From Sphingomonas hominis (GTDB lineage Bacteria; Pseudomonadota; Alphaproteobacteria; Sphingomonadales; Sphingomonadaceae), in the NCBI RefSeq assembly GCF_013328205.1, contig NZ_JABULH010000005.1:248001-312000 (forward strand): a stretch of DNA of 64,000 nt, given 5' to 3'. The notes under the pieces were generated by a model. The model worked only from the letters and a program-made list of their open reading frames with translations. It was not told the DNA's origin and ran no database searches. Position numbers and translations under genes: made by a program. Each line of letters opens with the position of its first letter. The stretch's first letter is position 1. Positions 1 through 10,073 of this stretch are shown piece after piece.

Positions 1-2584
<2,584 letters not shown>

Positions 2585-2805
2585 CGTGCTTCCATCACCC
2601 CTGCGTCGTGGCACGGGAGTGCCCCCCCTGATACCGATTGGGCATTGTCGCCCATTACCTTGGCCTATACGCGCCGCCCCCTTATGCCTCAAGAGGGCGC
2701 GGTTGCGCGAATTTTCGCGCGAACCGCGCGTTGCGTCGGCGGGCCCGCGCTCGTATCTGCGCCGGGGCAACAGCTTGGCCGGGGCAACAGCTTGGAGTGC
2801 GCGCG
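2585..2805. promoter_or_regulatory. Divergent coxB / pyrE intergenic region
   Basis: This 221-base gap separates the divergently read coxB and pyrE and must hold both promoters; I cannot pick convincing -35/-10 hexamers in it. Its right end contains a perfect 17-bp tandem duplication (2761-2777 and 2778-2794, unit GCCGGGGCAACAGCTTG) immediately before the pyrE Shine-Dalgarno GGAG at 2794-2797. Confidence 0.5.
2761..2794. repeat. Perfect 17-bp tandem duplication in the pyrE leader
   Basis: Two identical head-to-tail copies of GCCGGGGCAACAGCTTG occupy 2761-2777 and 2778-2794. The second copy ends inside the pyrE ribosome-binding region. It looks like a recent slippage duplication; a regulatory role is not evident. 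Confidence 0.9.
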
Positions 2806-3390
2806 ATGACCGAGAACGAGGTGCTGGCCGAGTTCCGCGCCGCCGACGCGCTGCTCGAAGGGCATTTCATCCTCTCGTCGGGTTTGCGCAGCCCGCGCTA
2901 CCTGCAATGCGCGCGCGTCCTGATGGACCCGCGCCGCGCCGCGCGATTGTGCGAGGCGCTGGCGGCGACGATCCCGGCCGAACTGCGGACACGCATCTCG
3001 GCGGTGGTCGCGCCGGCGATGGGCGGGGTGATCGTCGGCTACGAGATGGCGCGCGCGCTGGGCGTCGAGGCGATGTTCGTGGAGCGCCCGACCGGCACCT
3101 TCGAGCTGCGCCGCGGCTTCCGCCTAGGATCGGGACAAGAGGTGCTGATGATGGAGGACGTCGTCACCACCGGATTGTCGAGCCGCGAGGCGATCGCGGC
3201 GATCGAGGCGGCGGGCGGGCGCGTGATCGCGGGCGCGGCGCTGGTCGACCGCTCGAACGGTTCGGCCGACATCGGCGTGCCGTTCTTTCCGCTGCTCCGG
3301 CTCGACGTGCCCAGCTACGCGGCCGACGCGCTGCCGCCCGAACTCGCGGCGATCCCGGCGATGAAGCCCGGCAGCCGGGCGGCGGCCTGA
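2806..3390 (+). CDS. pyrE: Orotate phosphoribosyltransferase
   Basis: Converts orotate and PRPP to orotidine 5'-monophosphate in de novo pyrimidine synthesis (cytosol). The ATG at 2806 is preceded by GGAG at 2794-2797 and gives 194 aa, the normal length. A longer in-frame ORF beginning at 2638 adds only low-complexity Arg/Ala-rich sequence and is rejected. The PRPP-binding loop reads MMEDVVTTG (residues 115-123), and the N-terminal [16 protein letters not shown] matches the PyrE family. The stop is one base before pdxJ, so it heads the pyrE-pdxJ-acpS-lepB run. Confidence 0.95.
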   Translation: MTENEVLAEFRAADALLEGHFILSSGLRSPRYLQCARVLMDPRRAARLCEALAATIPAELRTRISAVVAPAMGGVIVGYEMARALGVEAMFVERPTGTFELRRGFRLGSGQEVLMMEDVVTTGLSSREAIAAIEAAGGRVIAGAALVDRSNGSADIGVPFFPLLRLDVPSYAADALPPELAAIPAMKPGSRAAA

Positions 3391-3391
3391 C

Positions 3392-4135
3392 ATGGCCCAG
3401 CCGCTGCGCCTGGGCGTCAACATCGATCATGTCGCGACCGTGCGCAACGCGCGCGGTGGTGCTGTGCCCGATCCGGTGCGCGCCGCCTTGCTCGCCGCCT
3501 CCGCCGGCGCGGACGGCATCACCGCGCATCTGCGCGAGGATCGCCGCCACATCACCGATGCCGACATCGCGCGGCTGGTCGAGGAACTCGCCGCGCTGCC
3601 CCGCCCGATTCCGCTCAACCTCGAAATGGCGGCGACCGAGGAGATGCTCGGCATCGCGCTGCGTCATCGCCCGCGCGCCGCCTGCATCGTGCCCGAGAAG
3701 CGCGAGGAGCGCACCACCGAGGGCGGGCTCGACGCCGCGGGTCAGCACGACGTGCTCGCGCCGATGGTGGGCGCACTCCGTGAGGCAAAGGTTCGCGTGT
3801 CGCTGTTCATCGAACCGTCTGCCGAGCAGGTCGCCGCCGCGGTGTCGCTCGGTGCGCCGGTGGTCGAGCTGCACACCGGCCGCTACGCCGAGAGCGAGGG
3901 CGAGGCGCGCAGCGACGAACTCCGCCGCCTGACCGATGCCGCGGCACTCGCCGCCAAGAACGGCATCGAGGTCCACGCCGGCCACGGGCTGACCTTCGAC
4001 AACGTTCAGCCGATCGCCGCCATCCCGCAGGTGGTGGAACTCAACATTGGGCATTTTCTCATCGGCGAGGCGATCTTCGTCGGGCTGTACGAGAGCGTGC
4101 GGCGGATGAAGGTCGAGATGGCGGCTGCGCGATGA
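3392..4135 (+). CDS. pdxJ: Pyridoxine 5'-phosphate synthase
   Basis: Condenses 1-deoxyxylulose 5-phosphate with 3-amino-2-oxopropyl phosphate to make pyridoxine 5'-phosphate (DXP-dependent vitamin B6 route). The 247-aa TIM-barrel has the family N-terminus LGVNIDHVATVRNARGG (residues 7-23), the PEKREERTTEGGLD segment near residue 109, and EVHAGHGLTFDNV near residue 193. Starts one base after the pyrE stop and precedes acpS by 24 bases, a common pdxJ-acpS-lepB arrangement in proteobacteria. Confidence 0.96.
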   Translation: MAQPLRLGVNIDHVATVRNARGGAVPDPVRAALLAASAGADGITAHLREDRRHITDADIARLVEELAALPRPIPLNLEMAATEEMLGIALRHRPRAACIVPEKREERTTEGGLDAAGQHDVLAPMVGALREAKVRVSLFIEPSAEQVAAAVSLGAPVVELHTGRYAESEGEARSDELRRLTDAAALAAKNGIEVHAGHGLTFDNVQPIAAIPQVVELNIGHFLIGEAIFVGLYESVRRMKVEMAAAR

Positions 4136-4159
4136 GCGTCCGATCGTGAGGCTTGCGTC

Positions 4160-4564
4160 ATGATCGTCGGCCTCGGCTCAGACCTGTGCAACATCGAGCG
4201 GATCCAGGCGTCGCTCGACCGCTTCGGTGAGCGGTTCGAGCAGCGCGTGTTCACCGACCTCGAGCGCGCCAAGGCCGCGCGCCGCCCGTTCACCCGCGCC
4301 GGCACGCTCGCCAAGCGCTTCGCGGCGAAAGAAGCATTCTCCAAGGCGGTCGGGACGGGTTTCAAGGCCGGCGTGTTCATGCGCGACATCGGCGTCGTCA
4401 ACGCCCCCTCGGGTGCGCCGACGCTGGCGCTGACCGGCGGGGCCAAGGCGCGGCTCGACGCGCTGATCCCGCCGGGCTATGCGCCGCATATTCACCTGAC
4501 ATTGACCGACGATCATCCGTGGGCGCAGGCTTTCGTGATCATCGAGGCGCTTCCCATCGGATGA
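4160..4564 (+). CDS. acpS: Holo-[acyl-carrier-protein] synthase
   Basis: Transfers 4'-phosphopantetheine from CoA to apo-ACP, activating it for fatty-acid synthesis. 134 aa, typical of the family. The two metal/catalytic motifs are present: [13 protein letters not shown] with Asp8, and [12 protein letters not shown] with Glu58 (residues 52-63). Its stop TGA overlaps the lepB start as ATGA at 4561-4564, indicating translational coupling. Confidence 0.95.
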   Translation: MIVGLGSDLCNIERIQASLDRFGERFEQRVFTDLERAKAARRPFTRAGTLAKRFAAKEAFSKAVGTGFKAGVFMRDIGVVNAPSGAPTLALTGGAKARLDALIPPGYAPHIHLTLTDDHPWAQAFVIIEALPIG

Positions 4565-5508
4565 ACCCACACGTGGCCGACGACCTGACGCTTACCCGCG
4601 ACGCTCCCCCGGCGGAGGTGCCGCGCGACCGCGGCGGGTTCGATTGGTGGGGGGAGGCCAAGGGACTGTTCTGGCTGATCCTGGCGGTGCTCGGCTTCCA
4701 TTCCTTCATCGCCAAGCCGTTCTACATCCCGAGCGAATCGATGCTGCCCGGGCTGATGGTCGGCGACCGGCTGGTGGTGTCGAAATTCGCCTTTGGCTGG
4801 TCGTTCGTCTCGCCGACGATCCCCGATCCGGTCGCGATCGTGCGCGACGTGGTGTTCCACCAGCCGGTCGAGAGCTGGTCGGTGCAACTCCCCTTCATCC
4901 GCGGCCGCGTATGGGGCAGCCTGCCCGAGCGCGGCGACGTGGTGATCGTGACCCCGCCGGGATCGTCGAGCGATTACATCAAGCGCGTGATCGGCCTGCC
5001 CGGCGACACGTTGGAGGTGCGCGGCGGCACGGTGTTGTTGAACGGCGTCGCGGTGCCGCGCGGGCCCTTGCACTACCGTGACCTGCCCGTCGACGCGAAC
5101 GCGACCTGCGATCCCGCGCAATATCCCGGCGCGAAGCGTGTGCTGCCCGACGGACACAGCGTCTGCCACCTGCCGATCGTGACCGAGACGCTGCCGAACG
5201 GCCGCCGCTACGACACGGTCGATCTCCAGCCCGACTCGCCCGGCGACGATTACGGCCCGGTTCGGATCCCCGCCGGCCGCGTGTTCCTGATGGGCGACAA
5301 TCGCGATCGCTCCGCCGACAGCCGCTTCGCGCTCGGCGGCTTCGAGCGTGGCTTAGGCGGGCCGGTGCCGGTGGAGAATTTGGGCGGCCGTGCGGAGTTC
5401 ATCACCTTCTCGGTCGACGGCAATGCGACCCTCAACCCGCTCACCTGGTGGCCGTCGCTGCGCTCGGGCCGTGCGGGCAGCTCGCTCCACCCGGAACGCG
5501 TGCAGTGA
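4561..5508 (+). CDS. lepB: Signal peptidase I
   Basis: Membrane-anchored serine protease that cleaves signal peptides of exported proteins. The ATG at 4561 overlaps the acpS stop and gives 315 aa. One membrane segment lies at about 35-53, followed by the catalytic Ser60 in [10 protein letters not shown] and the general base Lys141 in [13 protein letters not shown]. Box E reads [12 protein letters not shown] (about 245-256). Cys183 and Cys202 in the periplasmic insert could form a disulfide. The GTGA overlap with the next gene suggests one transcript. Confidence 0.96.
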   Translation: MNPHVADDLTLTRDAPPAEVPRDRGGFDWWGEAKGLFWLILAVLGFHSFIAKPFYIPSESMLPGLMVGDRLVVSKFAFGWSFVSPTIPDPVAIVRDVVFHQPVESWSVQLPFIRGRVWGSLPERGDVVIVTPPGSSSDYIKRVIGLPGDTLEVRGGTVLLNGVAVPRGPLHYRDLPVDANATCDPAQYPGAKRVLPDGHSVCHLPIVTETLPNGRRYDTVDLQPDSPGDDYGPVRIPAGRVFLMGDNRDRSADSRFALGGFERGLGGPVPVENLGGRAEFITFSVDGNATLNPLTWWPSLRSGRAGSSLHPERVQ

Positions 5509-6584
5509 GCGGCGAGCACGACGACCGTGTCAGAATCGTGTCCGGCGCGAGCCCGCACGAGGTGCGCGACCCCGCCGTCCGTGCCGAGCTGACGCGCGCC
5601 GCGGTGTGGCTCGGCCTCGCCGGCGCGATCGCGCTGGTCGTGCTGCTGGTCCAGCCGCTGCTCGTCATCTTCGCCGGGCTCGTGTTCGCAGCGCTGCTCG
5701 ACGGCGGGGTGCGGTTGCTCGGGCGCGTGCTGCCGATCGGACGCGGGTGGCGGCTGCTGATCGTCTGTTTGCTGACGCTCGCCTTCCTGGTCGGCACCTT
5801 CTATCTCGCCGGTGTTCAGATCACGCAGCAGGTCATGCAGCTGCGCTCCACCGTGGAGACACAGGTAGTCCGCGTGTCGGGCTGGCTGTCGTCGCAAGGG
5901 CTGATGCCCGGCGCATCCGACCTGAACGGGATCGCGCGTCAGGCGCTCGGCTCGGTCGGCAAGGTCACCGCCTGGGTCGGCACCGCCTTCGGCGCGCTCA
6001 CCACCATGTTCATGATCATGGTGATCGGGCTGTTCGTCGCGATCGACCCGCGCGTCTACGATCGCGGTTTTCAGTGGATGATCCCGGAGGACAGCCGCGC
6101 CGAGGTCGCGGTGACGACGCAGCGGATGGCGCGCACGCTGCGCCGCCTGCTCGCCGGACGGTTGATCGGCATGGCGTTCGAAGGCGTGGTGATGGGCGTC
6201 GCCTTGTGGATCGCGGGCGTGCCGATGGCGCTGATCCTGGGCATCGTCACCGGGCTGCTCGCCTTCATCCCCAACGTCGGCGCGTTCGTGTCGGGCGCGA
6301 TGACGATCGCGGTCGGTTTCTCCGCGGGCGTGCACACGGGCGTGCTGGCGATCCTGATCTACATCGCGATCCAGGTGATCGACGGTTACCTCGTGATCCC
6401 CATGGTGGCGAAGCGGACGGTGGACCTGCCGCCCGCGCTGACGCTCGGCACGCAGATCCTCGCCAGCGCCCTGTTCGGCATCATCGGGCTGGCGCTCGCC
6501 GACCCGATGACCGCGATGCTCAAGACCGCGATGGAGCGCCGGTCGGAGAAGGTCGAAGGCGAGGATACGGGAGAGGCTGCGTGA
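5505..6584 (+). CDS. AI-2E family transporter (PerM-like membrane protein)
   Basis: Multi-pass inner-membrane protein of the AI-2E/PerM exporter family; the substrate cannot be told from sequence. The GTG at 5505 overlaps the lepB stop (GTGA) and gives 359 aa; the upstream in-frame ATG at 5448 lies inside lepB and is less likely. Hydrophobic helices lie near residues 28-70, 87-105, 165-190, 225-275 and 280-335. The family hallmark of paired C-terminal helices around a GLLAFIPNVGAFVSG loop (about 252-266) is clear. The charged tail (RRSEKVEGEDTGEAA) is cytoplasmic. Overlaps maiA by GTGA. Confidence 0.85.
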   Translation: MSGEHDDRVRIVSGASPHEVRDPAVRAELTRAAVWLGLAGAIALVVLLVQPLLVIFAGLVFAALLDGGVRLLGRVLPIGRGWRLLIVCLLTLAFLVGTFYLAGVQITQQVMQLRSTVETQVVRVSGWLSSQGLMPGASDLNGIARQALGSVGKVTAWVGTAFGALTTMFMIMVIGLFVAIDPRVYDRGFQWMIPEDSRAEVAVTTQRMARTLRRLLAGRLIGMAFEGVVMGVALWIAGVPMALILGIVTGLLAFIPNVGAFVSGAMTIAVGFSAGVHTGVLAILIYIAIQVIDGYLVIPMVAKRTVDLPPALTLGTQILASALFGIIGLALADPMTAMLKTAMERRSEKVEGEDTGEAA

Positions 6585-7222
6585 ACGAGATCGTGCTGCA
6601 CGATTACTGGCGCTCGTCCGCGGCGTACCGCGTGCGCATTTGCCTGAACCTCAAGCAGGTGCGCTATAGCTCGGTGGCGGTGAACCTGCTGGAGGGCGCG
6701 CAGCGCGGCGACGACAATCGCGCGATCAATCCGCAGGGGCTGGTGCCGACGCTGGTGGTCGACGGCCACGCGCTGACGCAGAGCCTCGCCATCATCGACT
6801 GGCTCGACGCGACCTTTCGCGAACCCGCGATGGTGTCTGCCGACCCGCTGCTGCGCTCAGGGCAACTAGCGCGCGCGCTGGTGGTGGCGGCCGATATCCA
6901 CCCAATCGACAATCTTCGCGTGTTGAAACGGTTGGAGCAGCAGTTCGGCGCCGATCAGCAAGCGCGCGACGATTGGTACCGTCACTGGGTGATCGAGGGG
7001 CTCACCGCGATCGAGGAAATGGCGGCGGACACGCCCACCGGACCGTTCCTAGGCGGCGAGGCGCCCGACATCGCCGACCTGTGCCTGGTGCCGCAGCTCT
7101 ACAACGCGCGCCGCTTCGACGTGGCGCTGGACGACATGCCGCGGTTGCGCGCCGCCGACGCCGCGATGGCGGCGCTCGCCGCAGTCGCCGCCGCGCACCC
7201 CGATCGCGTGCGGCCGGCCTGA
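6581..7222 (+). CDS. maiA: Maleylacetoacetate isomerase / zeta-class glutathione S-transferase
   Basis: Predicted to isomerise maleylacetoacetate to fumarylacetoacetate with glutathione (tyrosine/homogentisate degradation). The GTG at 6581 overlaps the preceding stop; 213 aa is the normal zeta-GST length. The N-terminal thioredoxin fold carries the zeta signature as YWRSSAAYRVRICLNLK (residues 9-25), with the catalytic Ser in that block, then NPQGLVPTLVVDG and the C-terminal helical domain with ADLCLVPQLYNARRF. No other homogentisate-pathway gene is nearby, so substrate assignment rests on family similarity. Confidence 0.9.
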   Translation: MNEIVLHDYWRSSAAYRVRICLNLKQVRYSSVAVNLLEGAQRGDDNRAINPQGLVPTLVVDGHALTQSLAIIDWLDATFREPAMVSADPLLRSGQLARALVVAADIHPIDNLRVLKRLEQQFGADQQARDDWYRHWVIEGLTAIEEMAADTPTGPFLGGEAPDIADLCLVPQLYNARRFDVALDDMPRLRAADAAMAALAAVAAAHPDRVRPA

Positions 7223-7262
7223 TCGCTACAGCTACCAACCAGCGACCACCGGCTGCGCGATC

Positions 7263-7284
7263 GTGACATCAACCCGTTACATCA
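7263..7284. repeat. Short direct repeat upstream of the 7304 gene
   Basis: GTGACATCA at 7263-7271 and GTTACATCA at 7276-7284 are near-identical 9-mers spaced 13 bp apart, 20 bases before the next gene. They could be half-sites for a dimeric regulator. The spacing is not the 11 bp of a canonical Pho box. Confidence 0.35.
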
Positions 7285-7303
7285 CGCACCTATCCGCGAC
7301 ACG

Positions 7304-8272
7304 ATGATGGCGACGAGCGGGGGTTCGCGGGACGGAGCACGTCCGGGCGCGGACCAGACCCACGATCCTGCACCGATGCGCGCGCTGGAGCCGATCCGCC
7401 GCCATGCCCCGCGCTGGCCGCGCGTGCTCGCCACCGTGATGACGGGCGCGATGCTCGCCGGATTGACGCACGAATTGTTCGACGACGGGCTCACCGGGCT
7501 GACGCGCACGCTGCCGCGCGGCCCAGGCTTCTACCTGTTGTTCCTGCTGTCCTATTTCACGCTGCCCGCGGTCGATTTCCTGATCTTTCGCCGCTTGTGG
7601 CACGTGCCCGCCGCGGCGTTCGGCGCACTCAATCGCAAGCGCGTCGCCAACGACCTGCTGATCGGCGTCACCGGCGACCTGTATTTCTACGCCTGGGCGC
7701 GGCAGCGCTTGAACATGGTGGCGTCTCCGTTCGGTGCGGTAAAGGACGTGACGTTGATGTCGGGCATGGCGGGCAACACCGCCGCGATCCTGCTCGCCGC
7801 GATCGCGCTGCCGCTCGGCCACCAGTTAATTGACCCGGAGGTGCTCAGCGCGATGCTGTGGTCGCTCGCGCTGACGGGCGCGGTGGTGGGGCTGGTGCTG
7901 TTCCTGTCGCCGATCGTCTTCTCGCTGCCGGGCCACGACCTGTGGTGGATCTACCGCTGGTCGCTCGCCCGCATCGCGGTTGGCAGCCTGTTGCTGGCAC
8001 TCGCCTGGCATTTCGCGCTGCCGGACGTCTCGGTGCTGATGTGGCTGTTCCTGATGGCGGGCCGATTGCTCGTGTCGCGGCTGCCGTTCCTCCCCAACAA
8101 GGAGGCATTGTTCGCCAACTTCGCCATCCTCGCAATCGGCCACGACCGCGCCTTGTCGGAGTTGATGGCGTTCACGGCCGCGTCAACCTTGCTGGCCCAT
8201 ATCGTGGTGACGGGCGTGTTCGGCGCGAGTCCAGTGTGGAAAAGGATCAAGGCATGGCGAAATCCCGAGTGA
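7304..8272 (+). CDS. Polytopic membrane protein of unknown function
   Basis: I do not recognise a characterised family. The 322-aa product has a charged N-terminus, then about six to seven hydrophobic segments (roughly 40-58, 77-95, 140-170, 180-205, 220-245, 248-262, 285-305). The start is uncertain: ATGs at 7304, 7307 and 7376 (MRALEPIRRHAPRWP) are possible and none has a good Shine-Dalgarno. The stop overlaps the next gene by 19 bases, and the three genes 7304-9983 are so close that they must be one transcription unit with a secreted DUF2141 protein and a glycosyltransferase. A role in envelope lipid or glycan metabolism is inference from context only. Confidence 0.75.
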   Translation: MMATSGGSRDGARPGADQTHDPAPMRALEPIRRHAPRWPRVLATVMTGAMLAGLTHELFDDGLTGLTRTLPRGPGFYLLFLLSYFTLPAVDFLIFRRLWHVPAAAFGALNRKRVANDLLIGVTGDLYFYAWARQRLNMVASPFGAVKDVTLMSGMAGNTAAILLAAIALPLGHQLIDPEVLSAMLWSLALTGAVVGLVLFLSPIVFSLPGHDLWWIYRWSLARIAVGSLLLALAWHFALPDVSVLMWLFLMAGRLLVSRLPFLPNKEALFANFAILAIGHDRALSELMAFTAASTLLAHIVVTGVFGASPVWKRIKAWRNPE

Positions 8273-8787
8273 CCTGGCTGAGCGGGATCATCCTCGCCAC
8301 CGCCGCGACCGCCGCAACCGCCGCGATGCCGGCCGGCGCGCAGGTGCTGGGCGGTGACGCGGCGGCGTGCGGCGGCGGGCAGGGGCCGGCGATCCTCGCC
8401 ACCGTTACCGGGCTGAAGGATGCGCGCGGCGCGATCAAGCTGGAGCTCTACCCCGCGACTGAGGCCGATTTCCTCAAGGATGACAAGAAACTGCTGGCCG
8501 AGGGAAAGGTGTTCCGCCGCATCACGGTCGCCGCGCCCGGCCCCGGCACCGCGCGGCTGTGCATCCGCGCGCCGCGTCCCGGCCGCTACGCCTTGTTCTT
8601 CGGCCACGACCGCGATGGGAAGCGCAAGTTCGACTTCTGGGTCGACGGCGCGGGCTTTCCCGGCAACCGCCGCATCGGCCGCTCGCGCCCCAAACTCGCC
8701 GACGCGCTGATCCAGGTCGGTCCCGGCGTCACCGCCACCACGATCCGCGTGCAATATCTGCGCGGACTCGGCGGCTTCGGGTTCTGA
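8254..8787 (+). CDS. DUF2141 domain secreted protein
   Basis: 177 aa with a signal peptide (residues about 1-31: MAKSRVTWLSGIILATAATA, then a cleavable AGAQ region). The mature part is a small beta-sandwich-like domain of the DUF2141 type: a VTGLKDARGAIKLELYPATEADFLK beginning, the PRPGRYALFFGHDRDGKRKFDFW core, and a GFGF C-terminus. Function of the family is unknown; members are periplasmic or surface proteins. The ATG at 8254 lies inside the end of the membrane-protein gene, and the glycosyltransferase begins 5 bases after its stop. Confidence 0.8.
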   Translation: MAKSRVTWLSGIILATAATAATAAMPAGAQVLGGDAAACGGGQGPAILATVTGLKDARGAIKLELYPATEADFLKDDKKLLAEGKVFRRITVAAPGPGTARLCIRAPRPGRYALFFGHDRDGKRKFDFWVDGAGFPGNRRIGRSRPKLADALIQVGPGVTATTIRVQYLRGLGGFGF

Positions 8788-8792
8788 CGCGC

Positions 8793-9983
8793 GTGCGGAT
8801 CGTTGAGGTCAACGAACTGTATTCCCCGACCGGCGGCGGCGTCCGGACCTACGTCGATGCCAAGATGGCGATCCTGGCTGCGACCGGCCACGAGCTGGTC
8901 GTGATAGCGCCCGGCCGCCGCGATCAGGTGATCGAGCGCGCGAGCGGCGGACGCGTCATCTTTGTCAAATCGCCCGGCATCCCGTTCGACCGCAATTACG
9001 GGCTGTTCCGCGATGCCGCACCGGTCCACGCGCTGCTCCATCAGCTCGAGCCCGACGTGGTGGAGAATTGCTCGCCGTGGCGCTCGGCCGGGATCGTCGC
9101 CGACTGGTCGGGACCGGCGCTCAAATCCTGGTTCCTCCACAACGACAATCTCGACGCTTATCCCAAGCGCTGGTTCGGCCGCGTCGCGTCGCCCGCGCGG
9201 ATCGAGCGCGCGTTCGACTGGTACAACCGCTATCTCGACCGCTGCTTCGCGCGTTACGATGCGGTGATCGCCAACGGCCCGGTGCTGTTCGACCGCTACC
9301 GCGCGCGCGGGGTGCGCGTCGACGCCGCGATCCCGCTCGGCATCGAGCGGCAGCGCTTCTCCCCCGACCTGCGCGACGAAGGGTTGCGCGCCTCGATGCT
9401 CGCCGAATGCGGGCTGCCGCCGACCGCGCACCTGCTGCTCGGGATCGGGCGTCACCACCCGGAAAAGATGTGGCCGACCGTGATCGACGCGGTGCAATGC
9501 GCCGGCGCGCGATTGCCCGTCGGTATGATGATGCTGGGGCAGGGACCCGACACGGCGGCGCTGGAACGTCATATCGCGCGCAGCCCGCATATCCGGCTCT
9601 ACCGTCCGGTGTACGACCGCCGCCAGCTCGCGACCTTCATGGCGAGCGCCGACGCGCTGATCCACGGCAACGCCACCGAGACGTTCGGGCTGGTCGCGTC
9701 CGAGGCGCTGGCGAGCGGATTGCCGCTGATTGTACCCGACGCGGGCGGCGCGCACGCGATCGCGCGTCCGCCCTTTGCCGAAATCTACCGCCGAGGCGAC
9801 GCGCATGACGCGGCGGCGGCGATCGTGCGCCTGTTCAGCCGCGATCCCGCGCTGCTGCGCCGTGCGGCGCGCGTGGCGGCGGTGCACGTTCGCTCGGACG
9901 AACAACACGCCGCCGACCTGGTTGCCTTCTACGCCGAACGCATCGCCGCGGGGCACGCCGGACGGACGCGACGATCGGCCTGA
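8793..9983 (+). CDS. Glycosyltransferase, GT-B fold, family 4-like
   Basis: Predicted cytoplasmic retaining glycosyltransferase. The GTG at 8793 (VRIVEVNELYSPTGGGVRTY) gives 396 aa; the acceptor-side Gly-rich loop PTGGGVRTYV is at residues 12-21. The C-terminal donor domain has GIGRHHPEKM, the LGQGPDTAALE segment, and the EX7E-type motif HGNATETFGLVASEALASG (about 289-307), all typical of GT4 enzymes that act on lipids or polysaccharides. It is last in a three-gene unit next to phoD. The acceptor is not identifiable; a glycolipid is one possibility, because GT4 enzymes in alphaproteobacteria often glycosylate membrane lipids. Confidence 0.85.
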   Translation: MRIVEVNELYSPTGGGVRTYVDAKMAILAATGHELVVIAPGRRDQVIERASGGRVIFVKSPGIPFDRNYGLFRDAAPVHALLHQLEPDVVENCSPWRSAGIVADWSGPALKSWFLHNDNLDAYPKRWFGRVASPARIERAFDWYNRYLDRCFARYDAVIANGPVLFDRYRARGVRVDAAIPLGIERQRFSPDLRDEGLRASMLAECGLPPTAHLLLGIGRHHPEKMWPTVIDAVQCAGARLPVGMMMLGQGPDTAALERHIARSPHIRLYRPVYDRRQLATFMASADALIHGNATETFGLVASEALASGLPLIVPDAGGAHAIARPPFAEIYRRGDAHDAAAAIVRLFSRDPALLRRAARVAAVHVRSDEQHAADLVAFYAERIAAGHAGRTRRSA

Positions 9984-10009
9984 CGCGGCAAACGTCGCTC
10001 GCCGAGGCG

Positions 10010-10027
10010 CTGTCACGATAGCATCAC
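10010..10027 (+). promoter_or_regulatory. Degenerate Pho-box-like site upstream of phoD
   Basis: CTGTCACGATAGCATCAC at 10010-10027 resembles the CTGTCAT-N4-CTGTCAT Pho box. The first half matches 6 of 7 positions; the second half shares mainly TCA. It sits 46 bases before the phoD start, where phosphate control would be expected, but the match is weak. Confidence 0.35.
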
Positions 10028-10073
10028 GGACGTCCGGCAAGGGTGGCGCCTACTCGGGGAAGGGACAGAAACC

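Noticed and set aside
7263-7284. GTGACATCA / GTTACATCA as a canonical Pho box
   Set aside because: The half-site spacing is 13 bp rather than 11 and the TGTCA core is lacking; kept only as a direct repeat.
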